A stretch of 64,000 bases of DNA from an uncultured Clostridia bacterium (GCA_948630815.1 CAPIEU010000006.1:1-64000), one strand, 5' to 3'; counted from the stretch's first letter, positions 36,638-45,893 are shown. Notes: a model not told the origin generated them from the sequence alone. Numbers and translations are program-made.

Positions 36638-38833
36638 TCATCGTTTTAATCTTAGTGCATTTAATACTACTGTTATACTACTTATTGTCATAGCTAATGC
36701 TGCAAACATTGGATTCATTGTTATTCCAAATGATTCTAACACTCCTGCTGCTACTGGTATCATACAAATATTATAGAAAAATGCCCAAAATAAGTTTTGT
36801 TTTATATTTCTTATAGTCTTTTTACTTAAAGTTATTAAATCATTTATTTTCTCTAAATTATCACTCATAAGCACAACATTACTACTATCCATTGCAATAT
36901 CAGTTCCACTTGAAATGGAAATTCCAATATCTGCAGTTACTAAGCTTACACTATCATTTATTCCATCTCCACACATCATAACAATTCCTTGTTCTTTTAA
37001 TTTAGAAATTTCTTCTGCTTTTTGTTTTGGTAAAACATTCGCTATAACTTTATCTATTCCTATTTTTGATGCAATAAATTGTGCTGTTTTTTCGTTATCT
37101 CCTGTAAGCATTACAATTTCTATATCTTTTTGTTTTAACTCTTTTATTACAATTTCTATATTATCCTTTAAAACATCTTTTACACCAATTATGCAAAGTA
37201 GTTTTTTATTTTCAGCTACAAATAGTATACTATTTCCTTCGTTTGAAAGTTTCATTTCATGTTCATTATTTTTAATTTCTATATTGTGTTCTTCCATTAA
37301 TTTTCTGTTTCCAATAAAATATTCATCTTTTCCATGCTTAGCCTTTACTCCATATCCTGGTATTGCTTCAAATCTTTCTACTTCTTCTAAATCTATTTTA
37401 TTTTCCTCAGCCTCTGCTACAATAGCTCTTGCAATTGGATGTTCTGATTTTTTCTCTATACTTGCAACGATTTTTACTATTTCTTTTTCTTCCAAATTAC
37501 TATAGTTATAAATTTTAGAAATTGTTAACTTTCCTTTTGTTAAAGTTCCTGTTTTATCAAAACAAATCGTTCTTACTTTGTGTGCATTTTCTAAGGCTTC
37601 ACTTGTCTTTACAAGTATACCTTTCTTACTTGCATTACCTGATGCTATTACAATTGCAAGTGGAGTTGCAAGTCCTAAACTGCAAGGGCAAGCTACTACC
37701 AATATTGTTACAAATATATTTATTGCAAAGGCTATGTTTTTTGTAATTATTAGCCATATAATAAAACTTATTATGCTTAGTACTATAATTGTAGGCACAA
37801 AATATCCGCTAATTTTATCTGCAATTTTAGCTATATGTGATTTTGTATTTGTTGCTTCTACTACTAATCTAACTATTTCAGATACAGTTGATTCTTTTCC
37901 TATTTTTTCTGCTTCATATTTTATTGTTCCTTCATAATTAATACTTCCTGCAATTACTTTTTGCCCTTTTTCTTTTTTTACAGGAACACTTTCCCCAGTT
38001 ATAAAGGCTTCATTTATATGTGTTGTTCCTTCTACTACTATTCCATCTACTGCAATTTTTTCTCCTGGTTTTGCAAGTACAATATCTCCTTTTTTTATTT
38101 CATCAATAGTTACTGTTATTTCTTCTCCATTTCTTATAATTACAGCTTGATTTGGTGTAATTGTCATTAATTCTTGTAATGCTTCTTTGGTTTTATCTTT
38201 ATTTTTATTTTCTATATATTTTCCTATTTTTATAAAGAAAATAACAATAGCAGCTGATTCATAATATAAATTATGAACATATGCTAGGTCTTTTTTTAAT
38301 ATCATAAACGTTCCAAATAAACTATATATATAGCTACTTAATACCCCAATTGCAACTAATGTATCCATATTAGGAGTTCTATGTATTAAATTTTTATATC
38401 CATTTTTTATTATGTCTCTTCCTATGAATAAAACTATAGTAGTTAAGAAAAGAAGCACTAAGGCATAGTTTAATGAATTGTTCATCATACTTACATATGG
38501 TATTTCTGGTAAGCTTACCATATGTGCCATTGATACATATAAAATTAATAAAGATATTATAGTAATTCCAAGTAATTTATATTTTTCATTACTTTTCTTT
38601 TTTTCTTCTTTTTCAAAATTATCTATTCCTAAGCTTTCAAAACCAGCTTTTTCAATAAACTTTTCTAGGCTAGGAATATCTAGTATTTTTTCATCATACT
38701 CTATACTTGCATTATTCATTATTAAATTAACTGTTGCACTCTTTATTCCCTCTTGTTTATTTAAATACTTTTCTAAACCTGTAGAACACGCACTACAAGT
38801 CATTCCATCAATTTTTAATAATACTTTTTTCAT
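36638..38833 (-). CDS. copA: Copper-type heavy-metal translocating P-type ATPase
   Basis: This 731-residue protein has one N-terminal heavy-metal-associated domain (GMTCSACSTGLEK), eight predicted helices, the transmembrane CPC metal site (CPCSLGLATPLA), the phosphorylation motif DKTGTLTKG, the HP dipeptide SEHPIA and the hinge GDGINDS. CPC plus the paired chaperone gene points to copper export. It ends with TGA after CGA, showing that CGA is an ordinary arginine codon here. The metal chaperone gene lies directly upstream with no spacer. Confidence 0.9.
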   Translation of the reverse strand: MKKVLLKIDGMTCSACSTGLEKYLNKQEGIKSATVNLIMNNASIEYDEKILDIPSLEKFIEKAGFESLGIDNFEKEEKKKSNEKYKLLGITIISLLILYVSMAHMVSLPEIPYVSMMNNSLNYALVLLFLTTIVLFIGRDIIKNGYKNLIHRTPNMDTLVAIGVLSSYIYSLFGTFMILKKDLAYVHNLYYESAAIVIFFIKIGKYIENKNKDKTKEALQELMTITPNQAVIIRNGEEITVTIDEIKKGDIVLAKPGEKIAVDGIVVEGTTHINEAFITGESVPVKKEKGQKVIAGSINYEGTIKYEAEKIGKESTVSEIVRLVVEATNTKSHIAKIADKISGYFVPTIIVLSIISFIIWLIITKNIAFAINIFVTILVVACPCSLGLATPLAIVIASGNASKKGILVKTSEALENAHKVRTICFDKTGTLTKGKLTISKIYNYSNLEEKEIVKIVASIEKKSEHPIARAIVAEAEENKIDLEEVERFEAIPGYGVKAKHGKDEYFIGNRKLMEEHNIEIKNNEHEMKLSNEGNSILFVAENKKLLCIIGVKDVLKDNIEIVIKELKQKDIEIVMLTGDNEKTAQFIASKIGIDKVIANVLPKQKAEEISKLKEQGIVMMCGDGINDSVSLVTADIGISISSGTDIAMDSSNVVLMSDNLEKINDLITLSKKTIRNIKQNLFWAFFYNICMIPVAAGVLESFGITMNPMFAALAMTISSITVVLNALRLKR

Positions 38834-39043
38834 TTACTCTATAACCTCAAATCCTGCATCTACAATAACTTCTTTTATTTCTTCTATATTCACATTTTCT
38901 TCTTTATATTCTACACTTGCACATTTTTCTTCAAATGTAACTTTTGCAGTTTCTACTCTTTCTACGTTATTAAGTACTTTTTCTAATCTTTTAGCACATC
39001 CTTCACAGTGCATTCCTTCTATTTTTAAATCTATATTTTTCAT
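38834..39043 (-). CDS. copZ: Heavy-metal-associated domain protein (copper chaperone)
   Basis: A 69-residue single HMA domain with the metal-binding GMHCEGCAKRLEK motif near the N terminus. Its stop is adjacent to the copA start codon. It would deliver Cu(I) to the P-type ATPase. AGGAGGTATATT precedes its ATG. Confidence 0.85.
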   Translation of the reverse strand: MKNIDLKIEGMHCEGCAKRLEKVLNNVERVETAKVTFEEKCASVEYKEENVNIEEIKEVIVDAGFEVIE

Positions 39044-39126
39044 AATATACCTCCTAAAATTTTTATACTAGTATTATATACTATTTTTAGTAATTTGAAA
39101 ATATTTTTTTGTTTTTATACAAAGAA

Positions 39127-39160
39127 AAGACTAGTATCACAAATAAACGACACCAGTCTT
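39127..39160 (-). terminator. Cassette terminator, copy 1
   Basis: Minus-strand stem AAGACTGGT/ACTAGTCTT followed by TTTTCTTTG, ending the transcript of the 39223-39642 gene. An identical hairpin occurs at 39805-39838 in the empty copy. Confidence 0.75.
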
Positions 39161-39222
39161 CCTCTTAGTTAGTTTTAAAACCACTCTCTCGTCTTTAATA
39201 TTCAGTTTTTCTTTTGCTATAA

Positions 39223-39642
39223 TCAGTCTACAGCATCTTCCTCTTTATGCTCCATGAGTTCAGCAATTGTATCAAAGTTGGTCAGATAGTAGTCATACAT
39301 CTTTTCAGCAATTATAGCCCCATCTTCTCCCTGCTCGGCAACTGCCTCCTGTAACTCTTCCCAGTCTTTCATAACATTTGTCTCATTGTAGATTTGATTA
39401 CCATAAAGATAAAGTGTAAATGTTACAAGATATTTCTGGGGTATGTCTGTTACTTTTAACCTCAGATCTTTATCTCGACGGGCAGCATCGCAATACTTCC
39501 CAAGTGACAAGTACTCAACTTCCTCCAGCACTGCCTGTGCTTCATCATACCTGCCATTTTTCACGAGATCTCTTAAGTGTTCTACCTCGTGAAGCCGCCT
39601 AAGCTCAAGAATTAAAACATCAAGGAATTCTTTTTTAGTCAT
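39223..39642 (-). CDS. Hypothetical acidic protein on a gene cassette
   Basis: A 139-residue soluble, mostly helical acidic protein that I do not recognise. G+C content and codons (CTC, GCC, GAG, CGA and one in-frame CGG for residue 16 at 39597, context CGGC) differ sharply from its neighbours. A base skip at that CGG would reach TAG within four codons, so arginine-like reading is needed. The gene has its own promoter and terminator, and a second copy of the same flanks without the coding region follows at 39801-39976. Recent acquisition is likely. Confidence 0.6.
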   Translation of the reverse strand: MTKKEFLDVLILELRRLHEVEHLRDLVKNGRYDEAQAVLEEVEYLSLGKYCDAARRDKDLRLKVTDIPQKYLVTFTLYLYGNQIYNETNVMKDWEELQEAVAEQGEDGAIIAEKMYDYYLTNFDTIAELMEHKEEDAVD

Positions 39643-39719
39643 ATAAATGACCTCCTTTTATTTTTTAAGCTAAACTTTGATTTACGAGAGAGTTTTTTCA
39701 AAATCAGCTTATGTAGAGT

Positions 39720-39748
39720 ATTATATCATAATTTCTATTATTTCACAA
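39720..39748 (-). promoter_or_regulatory. Cassette promoter
   Basis: TTGTGA (39743-39748), 17-base spacer, TATAAT (39720-39725), followed by ACTCTCTCGT and the ribosome binding site AAAGGAGGTC before the ATG at 39642. The empty copy keeps the same arrangement (TTGTGT, 17 bases, TATAAT). Confidence 0.65.
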
Positions 39749-39800
39749 TAACAGTTATGCAAATTGTTAGTTTTAGGAAATTTTTATATTATATACAACA

Positions 39801-39976
39801 AGAAAAGACTAGTATCACAAATAAACGACACCAGTCTTCCTCTTAGTTAGTTTTAAAACCACTCTCTCGTATTAATATTCAGTTTTTCTTCTTGCTGACC
39901 TCCTTTTATTTTTTAAGCTAAACTTTGATTTACGAGAGAGTTTTTTCAAAATCAGCTTATGTAAAGTATTATATCA
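39801..39976 (-). repeat. Empty copy of the 39122-39730 cassette
   Basis: The left 90 bases repeat 39122-39214 and the right 80 bases repeat 39649-39730 almost perfectly, including terminator, ribosome binding site and promoter, but the 430-base coding part is missing. What remains is a leader that runs from promoter to terminator with no gene. The inverted decamers ACTCTCTCGT and ACGAGAGAGT, 490 bases apart in the full copy, are close enough here to pair. No other gene is seen in 39643-40126. Confidence 0.8.
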
Positions 39977-40035
39977 CGTTTGACATTATTACACAATAGA
40001 AATTATGTAATTTGATTAGGGTATTTTCTTCGATG

Positions 40036-40063
40036 TTGCGGACGAGCACTGCTCGCCCCTACA
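40036..40063. repeat. GC-rich palindromic intergenic repeat
   Basis: TTGCGGACGAGCACTGCTCG followed by CCCCTACA, related to 13988-14013 (shared GCGGAC and GCCCCTACA, with a following TTTGCA). Confidence 0.6.
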
Positions 40064-40126
40064 AGATTTGCATTAGATTAATTTTTTTATTCTAGTCGAT
40101 GATGACCACCATAACCCCTACATTTA

Positions 40127-41399
40127 TTAAAATTTCTTTCTTCTATATTTCTTATATATAATTACTCCTATTATAATAATCGCTATAACACTAATGCTTA
40201 TTACTCCTATTATAATATATTTACTATTTTCATTTGCCATTACTACTGGTGGTTCTTCACTGTTTACTGAAGTTTTTTCTAGTTCATATGCTTCTTCTAA
40301 GTTTTCCTTTTGTTCTTCTTGTTCTTTATTATAATTTTCCTCTTCATTTACACTTCTTTTATATGCTATTATTTTATATTCTCTTTTTGTTATTCCATTA
40401 GGTGCTGTTACTGTAACTGTTATATTATTATTTCCTTCTTTTAAGTTTTCATTTCCAGAAATAGTTACTTTTCCTTGTTCACTTTCTGGAACTGCAAAAA
40501 CGTTTAAATTTATTGCATCATTTGAAACTTCTAATTTATATTGTGTAATGCTATTGTCAAAAGGCGGATTTAACAAATAATTTTCTATTGCTAATATTTC
40601 AAGATTACTATTTGCTGATGCTATATTATCTGTTTTAGTTACTTTTATTTGATACTCGTTTTCTACTGATTTATCTTGTGAAATCACTTTAATTTTTATT
40701 AAATTTAGCCCTTGTTTTAAGCCGTGTATTTCCTGTTACTTCAATTTGTGCATTTGGATTTTTAGGTATGGCTAGTACCTCAATATTATTAATCTCATTA
40801 GATACTGTTAGATCATACTCATATATATCACTTTTAAACTCTGGCGTTATTCCTTCTATATCTACTCTAAATTGTTCTAAGTTTGCATTATTTGCCTCAT
40901 TATTATCACTTTTTTCTTCTTTTGCTTGTATTTCTAAAGCTGTTTCTTCTCCTCCAATTTGTAGCTGTAAATTTTCAAATTTAGTTTGTATTAACTGTGC
41001 TTTATCTGTATAAAATTCTCCATTTATAACAAGATTAGCTATTCCATTGTCTTTTACTTTAAATACTACTTTTGCAAGCTCACCAAGCTTTGCTCCATTT
41101 CCTCCTTGTTCATCATACCATAAAATTTTAATATTATTTTTATCAACATTTATATTTTCAGGTCCTGAAACAAATTCAAGTTTTGTGTCGTCATAATATA
41201 GGTTTGCTAAATATGAAGCTGTCTTTTGCCCTGTAATATTAATAATTATTTCTATTTCTTCTCCTATTTCTATTGTATCTTTATTTTGTGATAAATTTAC
41301 AGTAGCTGTTGTAGTAGCAATACTTGTGTATGATGCAGTTATTGTAATAAAAATTAACAATACAGCAACTATTACATTTATTACTTTTTTCAATATCAT
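40127..41399 (-). CDS. Membrane-anchored cohesin plus cadherin-like domain protein (one CGG +1 site)
   Basis: From ATG 41399, 225 codons lead to CGG at 40724; skipping one base restores 423 residues. Order: signal peptide (1-30), a cohesin-like domain (about 33-155, NLSQNKDTIEIGEEIEI ... LYYDDTKLEFVSG), two cadherin-like beta-sandwich repeats (about 170-245 and 255-345, each ending V.GN..LK.G.N.I.V.V), an acidic linker, and a C-terminal transmembrane helix with KKYRRKKF tail. The site lies in the first repeat, where the glycine matches the second repeat's pattern. Without the shift the protein would not be anchored. It follows a dockerin-bearing glucosaminidase gene by 9 bases. Confidence 0.8.
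40721..40724 (-). other. CGGC +1 shift site in cohesin protein
   Basis: Preceding codon ACA, restored VTGNTGLKQGLN. This is the only site with C as fourth base. The unshifted frame stops 10 codons later. Confidence 0.8.
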
Positions 41400-41408
41400 C
41401 GTCTCCTT

Positions 41409-43664
41409 TTATTGTTCAATAATTTGTAATCCTAATATATGCCTTTGTATTAATAGTAAGTCTACAGATGTTGGTTTTTTACCAATTTTCCTTACATTAC
41501 CAGCTTTTAAATAAATTCCATCAAATTTCTCTATTTCTAAAATGTGCCTTTGTAATACCAGTAAATCTATACTATTAATTTTTCCGTCTCCATTTACATC
41601 GCCATAAATTAATATTAAATATTCTCTTAAAACATTACCATTTTCCTTAATTCGTACTTTACTTCCTGTACCTATTATGTCTGTTTCTTTTAATATTTCA
41701 TTTTTATTATTTACTATCTCTATTTCTAAATCTGTTGTAATTTTACCTTTAATATCACTAACTTTATTTTCGTTATAATCAATACCACTTACTTCTAAAC
41801 TATCAACTTTTAATGAACTATCAAAATGGATTTCTGAATCTTCCATCTCTCTTACTACAGTTACTTTACATTCACTTTTTGCTTTAGGATTTTCTTCTGA
41901 TATAGCATAAATTGTTGCATTTCCTATTGTATGAGCTGTAATATTTCCTTGTGCATCAACACTTGCAATACTTTCATTGCTTGTTTCGTATTTTATATTT
42001 TTATTGTTTGCATCTTCTGGTTCTACATAAGCATTAATTTTAAATGTATCTTGAATTTGCATATAAATTTCTTTTTGGTCTACTTGTACCCCTCTTACAG
42101 CAGTATGAACATTTAAATCTATTTTACTTTGTACATCATTTTCTTGTGCTTTTACAGTTATAGTACTGCTTCCAGAACGAATAGCTGTAACATATCCTTT
42201 GTCATCTACAGTTAAAACATTAGGATTACTAGATGTATATATAACTTTATTTGATTTTGCTTCTTCTGGGTAAATAGTAACATTTAATTTTTTTCTTTCA
42301 CCTTTTTGTAAAGTACTATTTTCTAAGTTTACCTCTATTTTTTCAATTTGTGCATTAGGAATTTCTGTTGCATAAGTACTAAAAATATATCCTATCATTC
42401 CATTTTCAAGCCTAACTTTGTCCCATCTTTCGCCTGAATTAACACCTTTTAAAATACGTGTCATTTTATCTTCTTTGTTAATGGTTGTTAAAATTTCATA
42501 TGAAGTACTAGGACCGCTTCTTATATTAACACTTGAACCATTACAATATAATTTAGTATTATCGTTTACAAAATTATTTTGATTTATATTTGGATTGTCT
42601 CTTGCAAGTTCTGGCATATTATTATAAACAGGAATTATAAATGAAATTGAGCTGTCAAGTATTCCAGATTTTTGATATCCATTATAAATAGATTTTGATT
42701 CACTATAAGGTGCTAAAACATTTGTCATATACTGATGTGTAAATAAATTACCATTTCTATCATCATTTACATCAAATTTTTGTAAGTATATTGTATTTTG
42801 CCCAACATTTATATAACTAGAACCAATAAATATACCTCCACCTGTTATTGCTTTTTCTTTATTATTCCATGGAATTAAATATTTATCTTTTGTAGCTTGG
42901 CTTGCACCTTTTCCATCTTTTGCATATTGTAAACCATTTTTAATTGCTCCCATTGGTTCTGCCGAACTTGTTGCACCAATATTATAAAAATTGTATAATC
43001 CCTTAAAGCCCTCAACTGTTCCACTTATTGAGCTGTGGGATAAAAAAGGTCCTACCTCTTGCTTAATTCGTGATGCTAAATGATAAGGACTTACCCTAGA
43101 AGTCCTTCCACCTTTTAAAATTAAATCTGCATATGTTTCGTTCATATTAAACATATTTCCATTACTATCTAAATACGAAACTTTATTTTGATAAAATTCA
43201 GTGCCATATAAGATTTTTTCTACACTATTTAAATTATTGGTATTTTCATCATACGATAATGTTTCAAATTGAAAAATACGAACTTCATTTAAGAAATTTA
43301 TAGGATTCATACAATATTCTACTGCATTTTTTGAAGAATCTACCCATCCCTTATCTACTTCTACATTATATTGCCCTGGTGTAGTATTTTTCCAAGCATC
43401 ACTATAATTTTTAGGCACTAAATTTTTTCCAAATTGATTTTCACAATTTATAACATAATTCCAATCTAGATTAGTATATAAGGCTGTAAATTTCCAGTTT
43501 GGATGTTTCTTTAAAAGTTCTCTTAAATATGGTTGATAATTAGAAGGAAAGTTTTCTATTCCTTCTTTTTTAATAGACGCTTCTACTTTATTTGGAAATA
43601 ATAAAATACTAAATAAAATAATTACAATTGAATATAATGCAAATTTAACTTTTTTTAAATTCAT
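41409..43664 (-). CDS. Secreted glucosaminidase with SH3, Ig-like and dockerin domains
   Basis: This 751-residue protein has a signal peptide (1-29), a glucosaminidase domain of the GH73 type (about 90-290, with ASRIKQEVGPFLSHS), an SH3-like domain (about 375-435, VNIRSGPSTSYEILT), two BIG2-type Ig-like repeats (about 445-520 and 525-605), a beta domain, and a C-terminal dockerin (GDVNGDGKINSIDLLVLQRH and a second, less complete repeat TSVDLLLIQRHILG). It should cut wall glycan and be held at the surface through a cohesin; two cohesin-like proteins are encoded beside it. Confidence 0.85.
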   Translation of the reverse strand: MNLKKVKFALYSIVIILFSILLFPNKVEASIKKEGIENFPSNYQPYLRELLKKHPNWKFTALYTNLDWNYVINCENQFGKNLVPKNYSDAWKNTTPGQYNVEVDKGWVDSSKNAVEYCMNPINFLNEVRIFQFETLSYDENTNNLNSVEKILYGTEFYQNKVSYLDSNGNMFNMNETYADLILKGGRTSRVSPYHLASRIKQEVGPFLSHSSISGTVEGFKGLYNFYNIGATSSAEPMGAIKNGLQYAKDGKGASQATKDKYLIPWNNKEKAITGGGIFIGSSYINVGQNTIYLQKFDVNDDRNGNLFTHQYMTNVLAPYSESKSIYNGYQKSGILDSSISFIIPVYNNMPELARDNPNINQNNFVNDNTKLYCNGSSVNIRSGPSTSYEILTTINKEDKMTRILKGVNSGERWDKVRLENGMIGYIFSTYATEIPNAQIEKIEVNLENSTLQKGERKKLNVTIYPEEAKSNKVIYTSSNPNVLTVDDKGYVTAIRSGSSTITVKAQENDVQSKIDLNVHTAVRGVQVDQKEIYMQIQDTFKINAYVEPEDANNKNIKYETSNESIASVDAQGNITAHTIGNATIYAISEENPKAKSECKVTVVREMEDSEIHFDSSLKVDSLEVSGIDYNENKVSDIKGKITTDLEIEIVNNKNEILKETDIIGTGSKVRIKENGNVLREYLILIYGDVNGDGKINSIDLLVLQRHILEIEKFDGIYLKAGNVRKIGKKPTSVDLLLIQRHILGLQIIEQ

Positions 43665-43690
43665 TCATATTTTCCTTTCATTTGATATAT

Positions 43691-44302
43691 TTATATCTTT
43701 TCCCTAGCTTTAATAATAACTCTTTTATTTGAATCATTTGTACAAGTAATTAGAGTAACTTCTTTTTCATCTTTAGTAATAGGATCCAAACAATCAACAT
43801 TATTAGGTGCTACTTTATCTATATTAAAAATTTCATATTCTACTTTTCCTATTTTACTATCTGTTATAAAAAATGTATCTCCTAATTCTAACTTTTTTAT
43901 ACCAGAAAACATACTTTTTGTATTATGTCCTGCTATACAAAAATTACCATTTTCATTTGGATTTACTCCCCAAAATTTAGTACAAGATATTTTTAATGCT
44001 TTTTTAGAATAATTGCTTAATATATTAGCTTTTAATGGAATACTTGGTATTTCTAATTTTGCACAAACTTTATAGCCTTTATAGGTGTCTAAAACCTCTT
44101 CTTTAGGATAATTCTTTACTGTTTTGTCTACTATTAAAACATCCTGTTTATTAATATTATCAGTTAATTTTTTTCCAGCATATTCTTCTTGTTTAATTTC
44201 ATTATCTCCAATTTTTGTTATCAATATACTGATTAATGTAGCAAATATTGTACATAACAAAATAGTATTTATAATATATTTTATAATTTTTTTTCTTTTC
44301 AT
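43691..44302 (-). CDS. Sortase
   Basis: The ATG at 44302 follows ATAGGAGAAAAGTT and gives 203 residues. After one membrane helix (about 8-28) the sortase barrel shows the catalytic histidine in FCIAGHN, the catalytic cysteine in TLITCTND and the arginine in KRVIIKAR. It lies between an LPXTG protein gene and the dockerin protein gene and presumably anchors the former. Class assignment is uncertain (D-like by size and TLITC). Confidence 0.88.
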   Translation of the reverse strand: MKRKKIIKYIINTILLCTIFATLISILITKIGDNEIKQEEYAGKKLTDNINKQDVLIVDKTVKNYPKEEVLDTYKGYKVCAKLEIPSIPLKANILSNYSKKALKISCTKFWGVNPNENGNFCIAGHNTKSMFSGIKKLELGDTFFITDSKIGKVEYEIFNIDKVAPNNVDCLDPITKDEKEVTLITCTNDSNKRVIIKAREKI

Positions 44303-44410
44303 AACTTTTCTCCTATGTATTATAGGGAGTTGCATAATATACAACACCCTTAATTTTATTTATATTTCGTGGGTTGCATATCATGCCCCCTTGTAATATA
44401 TAATTTCTTA

Positions 44411-45469
44411 TTATTTACTCTTTTTCTCATTATAGTAAACTACAACACCTATAGAAATTACTAATAAAACTGCCATTGGAATATATATGTTTTCTCCTGT
44501 CTTTGGTAATGTAGTAGGTTTTTGTACATTGTTTGTAGTTTCTTCATTTTCTGTTGTCGCTCCATTATTAGTTTCTGGAGCTTTTGGTGGTTCTTCTTCT
44601 GCTGGCGGTGTTATTTCTTGTTCACTCTCTTTTGCTGTAAAAGAGAATTCCTTTTGGGCTATAACAGAATCTGCATTATCTCTATCTATAAGTTTTAAAG
44701 TTATAGTATAATCTCCAGCTTCTGTAAATAATGCTCTTGTGTTTAAAACTTGTAAAACATCTTTTCCACCAATTTTATAACCTTGGGGATCTCCCCACCC
44801 ACTTTGTATAATATCTTGTTCAGCTCTTGAAACACCATCAGTTGCTAATAATTTCACATTTGCTCCTTGTGGAGTAGTCGCTGTTGCAATAAGTCTTGCA
44901 TGCTCATAATAACGTCCCATACTAGAAGAATATGAAAGTTTCATATCTTTTTCTTCTCCAAATATAATATCTCCTGTGTATTCTAAATTTATAACATAGT
45001 CTTTATATTCTGGTTCTACTGTTATATTTTTAACTATTGGTGTTGTTATATCATCATAATTAACTGAAGCGTCTGCATTTGCTAAACCTTCTCCTGTTAC
45101 TGTAAGTTCAGTTGGATTTGATGTAGTTATTCCTTCTTTTGCTTTAAATACTATACTCATGTTTTGCCTTGGATTTGTTCCACCTGTTGTATCATAAAAT
45201 GTTACTCTAACTTTATCTCCTGTATTATTTGCTGTTCCACCATCTGCTGTTACATAATCAAAAATATTATTATCATAAGCTATATCAAATGTATATGCTC
45301 CCAAATTTTGTCCAAAATTTATTGTTAAATTAACTTCTTCTCCTGGTCTTACAGTTGTTTTGCTTGTCTCTACATTTAATGTATCAAGTGATGCTGCAAA
45401 TGTTGTTCCTGTTAAAAAAAATGTAAAAATTAATGCAAAAATTGCAATAAAACTAATTACTTTTTTCAT
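44411..45469 (-). CDS. LPXTG-anchored cohesin-like surface protein
   Basis: This 352-residue protein has a signal peptide (1-25), a cohesin-like domain (about 27-150, VETSKTTVRPGEEVNLTINF ... FDIAYDNNIFDYVTADGG), a second beta domain (about 155-285), a Pro/Glu/Thr-rich linker, and a C-terminal LPKTG signal with membrane helix and KKSK tail. It should be linked to peptidoglycan by the sortase encoded next and offer a docking site for the dockerin of the glucosaminidase. Confidence 0.82.
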   Translation of the reverse strand: MKKVISFIAIFALIFTFFLTGTTFAASLDTLNVETSKTTVRPGEEVNLTINFGQNLGAYTFDIAYDNNIFDYVTADGGTANNTGDKVRVTFYDTTGGTNPRQNMSIVFKAKEGITTSNPTELTVTGEGLANADASVNYDDITTPIVKNITVEPEYKDYVINLEYTGDIIFGEEKDMKLSYSSSMGRYYEHARLIATATTPQGANVKLLATDGVSRAEQDIIQSGWGDPQGYKIGGKDVLQVLNTRALFTEAGDYTITLKLIDRDNADSVIAQKEFSFTAKESEQEITPPAEEEPPKAPETNNGATTENEETTNNVQKPTTLPKTGENIYIPMAVLLVISIGVVVYYNEKKSK

Positions 45470-45615
45470 AAAAAAACTTACCTCCTTTTTTGTTTTATAT
45501 TGCTAGTATGCGAAAATTTTTTGGAAAAATAACTAGAAAAATTTGTCGATTTTTAATTTTTTTGATTTTGAATAAATAATGAAAAAATTTTTTTAAAACT
45601 TAATGAATAATAAAA

Positions 45616-45705
45616 AATAAATAGTTAATAGTGAATAATTCCAAATGTGCTTCTCTTTAAATTAAAGATTATTCATTCTTCATTATTCACTATTAACTAT
45701 TTATT
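45616..45705. repeat. Long perfect hairpin next to tRNA-Glu
   Basis: Two 24-base arms (45616-45639 and 45682-45705; AATAAATAGTTAATAGTG at the left start) are perfectly complementary around a 42-base loop. A second small hairpin, TGCGATGT/ACATCGCA, follows at about 45704-45723 directly beyond the tRNA 3' end and may stop its transcript. Nothing else is seen in 45470-45728. Confidence 0.7.
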
Positions 45706-45728
45706 GCGATGTGCAAACATCGCACATT

Positions 45729-45803
45729 TGGTGACCCGTACGGGAATCGAACCCATGATTCAGCCTTGAGAGGGCTGCGTCTTAACCGCTTGACCAACGG
45801 GCC
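45729..45803 (-). tRNA. tRNA-Glu (anticodon CUC)
   Basis: The minus strand begins GGCCCGTTGGTCAAGCGGTT, has an anticodon arm CAGCC-CTCTCAA-GGCTG with a normal 7-base loop and anticodon CUC, the T-loop GGTTCGATTCC, and an encoded CCA end. Seventy-five bases. It reads GAG; a separate UUC isoacceptor is expected elsewhere. Its anticodon loop has no extra base, so it is unrelated to the CGG phenomenon. Confidence 0.93.
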
Positions 45804-45893
45804 TTATTATTGTATGATCTTACTTATTAATTTTTCATTTTATAAATTAAATCCCACCACATATTTATAACATATTTTTAGCGTATTCGTCAA

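Noticed and set aside
36915..37505. Long plus-strand open frame inside copA
   Set aside because: Overlaps the P-type ATPase core on the other strand and has no independent support.
38478..39071. Long open frame on the plus strand over copA and its chaperone
   Set aside because: It is the reverse of two clear heavy-metal genes; the translated sequence is a typical low-complexity shadow.
45729..45803. tRNA-Glu as the unusual decoder of CGG
   Set aside because: Its anticodon is CUC in a standard 7-base loop, so it cannot read CGG or a CGGN quadruplet.
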